Source: Clostridia bacterium
Lineage (GTDB): Bacteria > Bacillota > Clostridia > Oscillospirales > CAG-272
Length of the DNA stretch: 62,137 nucleotides
Direction of reading: 5' to 3'
NCBI GenBank assembly: GCA_017461365.1
Contig: JAFTYG010000002.1
Location: 1-62,137 of the forward strand
The notes beneath the pieces were generated by a model. It made no database searches. It worked only from the letters and a program-made list of their open reading frames with translations, and was not told the origin of the DNA. A program made the translations under genes and the position numbers. Positions 58,328 through 62,137 of the stretch are shown one piece after another; the stretch's first letter is position 1; every line of letters starts with the position of its first letter.

Positions 58328-60718
58328 ATGAAAAGATATAACTTTCAAACCAACGGTACAAGCAATTATAAATCAATGATAAAGGGGGATAAGTACCGTA
58401 TTACGGTACTTACCCCCTCGCTTGTCCGTTTGGAATACAGTGAGAACGGAGACTTTGAGGATAGGGCGACACAGTCGGTCATAAACAGGGATTTTTCTGT
58501 ACCCGAGTTCTGCGTTGAGAGAAACGCAAACGGCTTGGTAATAGAAACAGAAAAGCTGAAGCTTTGCTACGATGAAAAGCCTTTTTCCGAAAATGGCTTG
58601 ACCGTTGAGGTTAAAGAAATAGACGGTTCGGTATGGCGTTACGGTCAAAAGCTGAATGATCTAAAGGGTACATACAGAACGCTCGACCGTATGGACGGAG
58701 ATATTTACTATACAAGAGGCGACAGGCAACAAATAAAGATAGAGCTTGGTACAGGTCTTATGTCAAGAGAGGGTTTTTCCGTCATCGACGACAGCACATC
58801 AATGGCTTTGACAGAGGACGGCTGGGTAGAGCCGAGAAAGCAGGGAACAGATATCTATTTCTTCGGCTACGGCCACAGATACCTTGAAGCACTTACTGAC
58901 TTCTATCACCTCTGCGGAAAAACACCTCTGCTTCCGAGATATGTATTCGGTAACTGGTGGAGCAGATATTATCGCTATACCGAAGAAAGCTATATGGAGC
59001 TTATGAACCGCTTTGAGGCTGAAAAGCTCCCTTTCTCGGTTGCCGTTATCGATATGGATTGGCATTTGGTCGATGATGTTGACGAGAAGTACGGCGGAGC
59101 AAAGCGAGGCTGGACGGGATATACGTGGAACAGAAAGTTTTTCCCCGATCCCGAGCGCTTTATGAAGTGGCTTCACGATAAGAATATGAAGGTCACCCTC
59201 AATGTCCACCCCGCCGACGGTGTGCGTGATTTTGAGGAGATATACCCTAAAATGGCTAAGGCAATGGGTATCGACCCCGCAAGTGAGAAGCCTGTGGAAT
59301 TCGATGCGTCAAGCCCCGAATTTATGAAGGTCTATTTTGACGTTCTTTGCCACGACCTTGAGCGCGAGGGTGTTGACTTCTGGTGGATAGATTGGCAGCA
59401 AGGCACAAGCTCCAAAATGGACGGTCTTGATCCCCTCTGGATACTCAACCATTTCCACTATCTTGACAGTGCGTGGAAGGGCACTCGTCCTATGACATTT
59501 TCACGGTATGCAGGAGTGGGAAGCCACAGATACCCTATAGGCTTTTCGGGCGACACAACTATAACTTGGAAGAGCCTTGACTATCAGCCTTACTTTACAA
59601 ACACCGCAAGTAACATCGGATACGGCTGGTGGAGCCACGATATAGGCGGTCATATGTGGGGTGAGCGAGATGATGAGCTTACGGCAAGATGGGTGCAGTA
59701 CGGTGTGTTCTCACCTATAAACCGTCTGCACAGCTCAAACAATCCCTTCTCGGGTAAAGAGCCTTGGAGATATAACGATATTACGCGAAATGTTATGAAC
59801 AAATATCTCCGTTTGCGCCACGCTATGATACCCTACCTTTACACGATGAACAGGCTTGCGAGCAGAAACGATCTGCCCCTCATTCAGCCCATGTACTACG
59901 CAGAGCCCGAACGTGAGGAAGCATATAATGTACCCAACGAATATTACTTCGGAACAGAGCTTATCGTCTCTCCAATAACGACGCAGATAGATAGCGTATC
60001 AAAAGCGGCAAAGGCATCGACATGGCTTCCCGAGGGACTTTGGTGCGATATGTTCAGCGGAACAGTCTATGAGGGCGGTAAGATGACCGACCTGTGGAGA
60101 ACGGTGGACGACATTCCCGTGCTTATGAAGGCGGGAGCTATCGTACCTATGACCGATATGAGTGAGTACAGCAACACCGTGGATAATCCCGCTGCGCTTG
60201 AAGTCCTCGTATTCCCCGCAAAGAACGGGCATTTCACTCTTTGGGAGGATGCGGGAGACACGCCCGAGGATAAGGACGAAAATTGGGTATCCACAGAGCT
60301 TGGACTTACTGACGGCAAATTTACCGTAGGCAAGGCAAACGGCAATCTGTCTGTTATCCCCGAAAAGAGAAGCTGGAGAATAGTGTTCTGCTCGGTAGAG
60401 AACACCACTGTTACCGTAACGGTTGACGGTAAGACTGTAAATGCGGAGACCGACTACAACGAGAATTATAATCGTTTGACGGTTACTATTCCTGCAACCG
60501 AGGTTACAAGCAATATTACCGTATCTCTTGCCGATGTCGCAATAGCCGACAACAGACGCCAGCGTATCTACGAGATACTTGAACAGGCGCAAATGGATTA
60601 TGAATTAAAGCACGAGCTATGGAAGGCAATAAACGAAGGCAGTGAAGATATACTGGACGTACTATCCAATATTGAAATGAGCGAGAGCGTAAGAGCGTGT
60701 ATATTTGAGGTTGTTTAA
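58328..60718 (+). CDS. GH31 family glycoside hydrolase
   Basis: 796 aa. The GH31 barrel (about 180-570) has the nucleophile Asp in FWWIDWQQG (about residue 354) and a likely acid Asp in FSGDTTITW (about 409), with a beta-sandwich N-domain and a C-terminal beta domain. It is an alpha-glucosidase or alpha-xylosidase; the specificity is not visible. No signal peptide, so it works inside the cell on imported oligosaccharide. A weak AAGAAAGATAAAG ribosome site precedes the start. Confidence 0.9.
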   Translation: MKRYNFQTNGTSNYKSMIKGDKYRITVLTPSLVRLEYSENGDFEDRATQSVINRDFSVPEFCVERNANGLVIETEKLKLCYDEKPFSENGLTVEVKEIDGSVWRYGQKLNDLKGTYRTLDRMDGDIYYTRGDRQQIKIELGTGLMSREGFSVIDDSTSMALTEDGWVEPRKQGTDIYFFGYGHRYLEALTDFYHLCGKTPLLPRYVFGNWWSRYYRYTEESYMELMNRFEAEKLPFSVAVIDMDWHLVDDVDEKYGGAKRGWTGYTWNRKFFPDPERFMKWLHDKNMKVTLNVHPADGVRDFEEIYPKMAKAMGIDPASEKPVEFDASSPEFMKVYFDVLCHDLEREGVDFWWIDWQQGTSSKMDGLDPLWILNHFHYLDSAWKGTRPMTFSRYAGVGSHRYPIGFSGDTTITWKSLDYQPYFTNTASNIGYGWWSHDIGGHMWGERDDELTARWVQYGVFSPINRLHSSNNPFSGKEPWRYNDITRNVMNKYLRLRHAMIPYLYTMNRLASRNDLPLIQPMYYAEPEREEAYNVPNEYYFGTELIVSPITTQIDSVSKAAKASTWLPEGLWCDMFSGTVYEGGKMTDLWRTVDDIPVLMKAGAIVPMTDMSEYSNTVDNPAALEVLVFPAKNGHFTLWEDAGDTPEDKDENWVSTELGLTDGKFTVGKANGNLSVIPEKRSWRIVFCSVENTTVTVTVDGKTVNAETDYNENYNRLTVTIPATEVTSNITVSLADVAIADNRRQRIYEILEQAQMDYELKHELWKAINEGSEDILDVLSNIEMSESVRACIFEVV

Positions 60719-60732
60719 AGGATATGGTGAAA

Positions 60733-61695
60733 ATGAAAAAGCAATATATATCTGATGAAAAAGCAGGGCTTAGCACGATGCGTGATCCCATGGTTATGGT
60801 ACACGGAGATACATACTATCTCACAGGAACGCAGCCGCCCTATTGGGACGGCTACAACGATGGCGTTCACCTGTGGTCAAGTAAGGATATGATAAGCTTT
60901 ACCTACCACGGCTTAATACTCAAACGCTCGGATATGACCGAGGATATGTGGTGCGTAGACCGTTTTTGGGCCCCCGAGCTGTTTGACGGCAAGGACGGTT
61001 GGTTTTACCTTACGTTCAACTGTAAAAACAAGAGTGAGAAATATTATCATACGCAGGCGTGCGGACTTGCCCGTTCAAGAAACGTAACAGGTCCGTATGA
61101 GATACTGACTCCCGATACTCCCCTGACCGAAAAGCAAGGACACGCAAACGATGCCCATCTGTTCCGCGATGATAACGGCGAGATGTGGTTTGCTTCAAAC
61201 ATTGCCCGTCTTGGCGGACAAACACTTCACAAGATAGACCTTGAAAAAGCAGAGCTTGGAGAGTTCATACTCGTGGGCGGCGTCGGAGAGGAAGGAGAAT
61301 GGGATCACGTAGGTGTTGAGGGCGCGTGTATCGTTAAGCGACACGGTATATATTTTCATTGGTATTCAAGCTGGACTCTTGATTATGATGGCGGTGTCTT
61401 TACAACGGACAACGTAAGCACGTATAGATCGGGGATCTTTACGTCGGACAGTATGAGAGGTCCGTGGATAAAATCGCCGCAAAACCCTATACTCGATTCA
61501 AACGAGATATGGCACAAGGCAGGGCATAACCATAGCTTTACGGGGCTTGACGGTAAGGATTATATTATATTTCACGCAAATCTTAAGAAGCCGGACGGAG
61601 AGGACATCGAGCGCATATTCATACGCCGAGTAGACTACCTTCCCGACGGAACTGTTAAGATTTATGAAAATATTGGATTTGGAGAACAGGAGTGA
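60733..61695 (+). CDS. GH43-like glycosidase
   Basis: 320 aa from ATG 60733 (AAAGG about 11 nt upstream; ATG 60724 is too close). A five-bladed propeller pattern with MRDPMVMVHGDTYYLTG (catalytic Asp about 18), RFWAPELFDG and a VGVEGACIVKRHG segment. GH43 enzymes release arabinose or xylose from plant polysaccharide fragments. No signal peptide, so cytoplasmic. It sits 14 nt after the GH31 gene, so the two likely act on the same oligosaccharide. Confidence 0.85.
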   Translation: MKKQYISDEKAGLSTMRDPMVMVHGDTYYLTGTQPPYWDGYNDGVHLWSSKDMISFTYHGLILKRSDMTEDMWCVDRFWAPELFDGKDGWFYLTFNCKNKSEKYYHTQACGLARSRNVTGPYEILTPDTPLTEKQGHANDAHLFRDDNGEMWFASNIARLGGQTLHKIDLEKAELGEFILVGGVGEEGEWDHVGVEGACIVKRHGIYFHWYSSWTLDYDGGVFTTDNVSTYRSGIFTSDSMRGPWIKSPQNPILDSNEIWHKAGHNHSFTGLDGKDYIIFHANLKKPDGEDIERIFIRRVDYLPDGTVKIYENIGFGEQE

Positions 61696-61725
61696 CCTTA
61701 TTAAGGTAAGATAACAGGAGGAATT

Positions 61726-62137
61726 ATGAAACCGCTTATAGAAAAAACACTTATACTTGCTCACAGAGGAGCAAGTGGATATGCACCCGAAAACACGATG
61801 GAAGCCTTTGAGCTTGCCGCAAAAATGGGTGCTGACGGATTAGAACTTGATGTGCATTTTACAGCAGACGGAGAGGTGGTGGTATGTCACGATGAAAAAA
61901 TAGACCGTACCTCGAACGGTCAAGGACTGGTTACCGATTATACCCTTGCCGAGCTCAAAGCTATGGATTTCGGCTATCATTTTAATGGAGAGAAGAGAAA
62001 GGGCGTAAAAATTCCCACTCTTGACGAGGTGTACGAGCTTGTTGCGCCTCTCGGAATGATCGTGAATGTTGAGATAAAATCTGCTGATCCCGAGATAGTC
62101 AAGGCGTGCGACGCTATTGCCGAGAGGCACGAAATGA
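61726..62137 (+). CDS. glycerophosphodiester phosphodiesterase, partial
   Basis: Runs off the window end after 137 codons. It starts at ATG 61726 (AGGAGG upstream). LILAHRGASGYAPENT (about 9-24) with catalytic HR, then LELDVHF and CHDEKIDRTSNG, are classic GDPD motifs. It cleaves glycerophosphodiesters to glycerol-3-phosphate and an alcohol. Confidence 0.9.
   Translation, partial: MKPLIEKTLILAHRGASGYAPENTMEAFELAAKMGADGLELDVHFTADGEVVVCHDEKIDRTSNGQGLVTDYTLAELKAMDFGYHFNGEKRKGVKIPTLDEVYELVAPLGMIVNVEIKSADPEIVKACDAIAERHEM

Overview
The window looks like the chromosome of a gut-type, Gram-positive Clostridia member (Bacillota, perhaps Oscillospirales or Christensenellales; the exact lineage cannot be read from it). 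The reasons are strong AAGGAGG ribosome sites, TGTGGTATAAT-type promoters, TTG and GTG starts, lipoprotein signals ending in SC or AC, and gene families typical of Clostridia conjugative elements. GC looks moderate throughout.

Region 1 (1-256) holds a complete tRNA-Asn(GTT) preceded by a truncated 5' copy of the same gene, inside an 80-nt direct repeat. This is a plausible scar or attachment site next to the element that follows.

Region 2 (about 350-43400) is a large integrative/conjugative or plasmid-like element, nearly all on the + strand. It starts with ParB, a winged-helix replication-type protein and an ArpU-like protein. A ~23 kb transfer operon (3381-26325) then mixes a complete Tad pilus set (small prepilins, prepilin peptidase, CpaB, CpaE/TadZ, TadA, TadB, TadC, two TadE/F-like pseudopilins) with a type IV secretion set (VirB2-like, VirB6-like, PrgI/VirB3-like, VirB4, VirD4) and a 1336-aa surface protein with Ig-like repeats. 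A minus-strand DUF4143 ATPase interrupts the layout. After it come an S1-domain protein and a second operon (31420-41930) of DNA-metabolism and accessory genes: a DUF932 protein, a probable zinc-binding ssDNA-binding protein ending in an SSB-like tip, a sigma factor, a DUF4942-like protein, a methylase-helicase fusion and a degenerate serine-recombinase protein. An XRE regulator and a SLOG protein follow. I found no relaxase, integrase or ParA.

Two regulatory themes stand out. Both main operons start with the same kind of leader: promoter, clamped terminator hairpin, mini-ORF, second terminator, then the operon. Several other genes have a terminator directly before their ribosome site. Also, three transfer genes (VirB6-like, a winged-helix protein, VirD4) seem to start at ATA, ATA and GTA, each correctly spaced from a strong ribosome site.

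Region 3 (43600-62137) looks like host or accessory surface and carbohydrate biology: an AraC regulator, two large secreted proteins each followed by a short MKKY-type peptide gene, a small lipoprotein, two paralogous endonuclease/exonuclease/phosphatase lipoproteins with Asp-rich repeat linkers, a solute-binding lipoprotein, two metallo-beta-lactamase-fold proteins, GH31 and GH43 glycosidases, and a glycerophosphodiester phosphodiesterase cut by the window end.
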